From Flavobacterium sp. N2820 (GTDB lineage Bacteria > Bacteroidota > Bacteroidia > Flavobacteriales > Flavobacteriaceae): a stretch of 64,000 nt of DNA. The translations under genes were made by a program, and so were the position numbers. The stretch covers positions 868,001 through 932,000 of the forward strand of contig NZ_CP110008.1 in the NCBI RefSeq assembly GCF_025947285.1, read 5' to 3'. Under the pieces are notes generated by a model. That model saw only the letters and a list, made by a program, of their open reading frames with translations, did not search any database and had not been told where the DNA came from. Positions 63,980-64,000 of the stretch are shown in pieces. Numbering within the stretch: position 1 is the first letter of the stretch; the number at the start of each line of letters is the position of its first letter.

Positions 63980-64000
63980 GGGGTACCTTCGGGAGCTAAG

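Overview
The window is AT-rich bacterial DNA that I read as a Flavobacteriaceae (Flavobacterium-like) chromosome. The reasons are the Bacteroidetes promoter form (TTG, about 20 nt, TAnnTTTG) upstream of several genes, the fused ResB/CcsA cytochrome c biogenesis protein, lipoproteins with short Bacteroidetes-type signal peptides, DUF1599, DUF2853, DUF2452 and TIGR03643 family proteins, FISUMP-domain proteins and LytTR regulators. I saw no tRNA, rRNA, insertion sequence with a transposase, or CRISPR array.

Layout. 1-3.6 kb: the end of a curli-type amyloid secretion operon (CsgE tail, CsgF, CsgG with an extra C-terminal barrel-like region, a TolB/PD40 lipoprotein). 3.8-5.9 kb: a LytS/LytR-type two-component pair on the minus strand. 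6-41.8 kb: mostly core housekeeping genes: threonylcarbamoyl-adenylate synthase, PcrA/UvrD helicase, FolP, thioredoxin-fold proteins plus TpiA, MenD, glutathione peroxidase, CcsA, BirA, RsfS-FtsH, CdsA-Psd, superoxide dismutase, an M1 peptidase, RecG, an RND efflux trio, and a bestrophin broken by one missing base. RecG carries a DUF559 nuclease domain inserted in frame between helicase motifs II and III.

41.8-54 kb is an accessory zone dominated by a family of short hairpin repeats (stem ATGCTGAA, loop CTCGT, stem TTCAGCAT, preceded by TGTC and followed by CTC). They occur in clusters near 41.8, 44.2, 52.8 and 53.6 kb, plus an inverted pair at 19.6 kb. A longer-loop relative lies on the opposite strand. 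Variant copies keep the stem by paired changes, so the folded form appears to be selected. A 105-aa single-domain GIY-YIG nuclease sits inside the largest array. Its stop codon and last codons are made of the repeat, and a longer-loop repeat starts 20 bp before its start codon. This nuclease-plus-repeat unit is my main candidate for an under-described system. The DUF559 insert in recG, which ends in its own GC-rich hairpin, looks like a second system of the same kind. Between the repeat clusters lie orphan secreted and membrane proteins, a PAS-LuxR regulator, a TPR-LytTR regulator and a FISUMP lipoprotein operon.

54.9-63.9 kb is a minus-strand accessory/defence-like block. It holds an MmeI-like single-chain restriction-modification enzyme, a membrane KAP/YobI-like P-loop NTPase, two GYF_2-domain membrane proteins and a FISUMP protein. 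The gene junctions hold short relics of lost genes: two related 3'-end fragments (47 of 60 bases identical by hand) that flank the NTPase/GYF segment as direct repeats, and a 24-codon stub of a DUF262 protein. This points to cassette-like gene replacement within a defence island.
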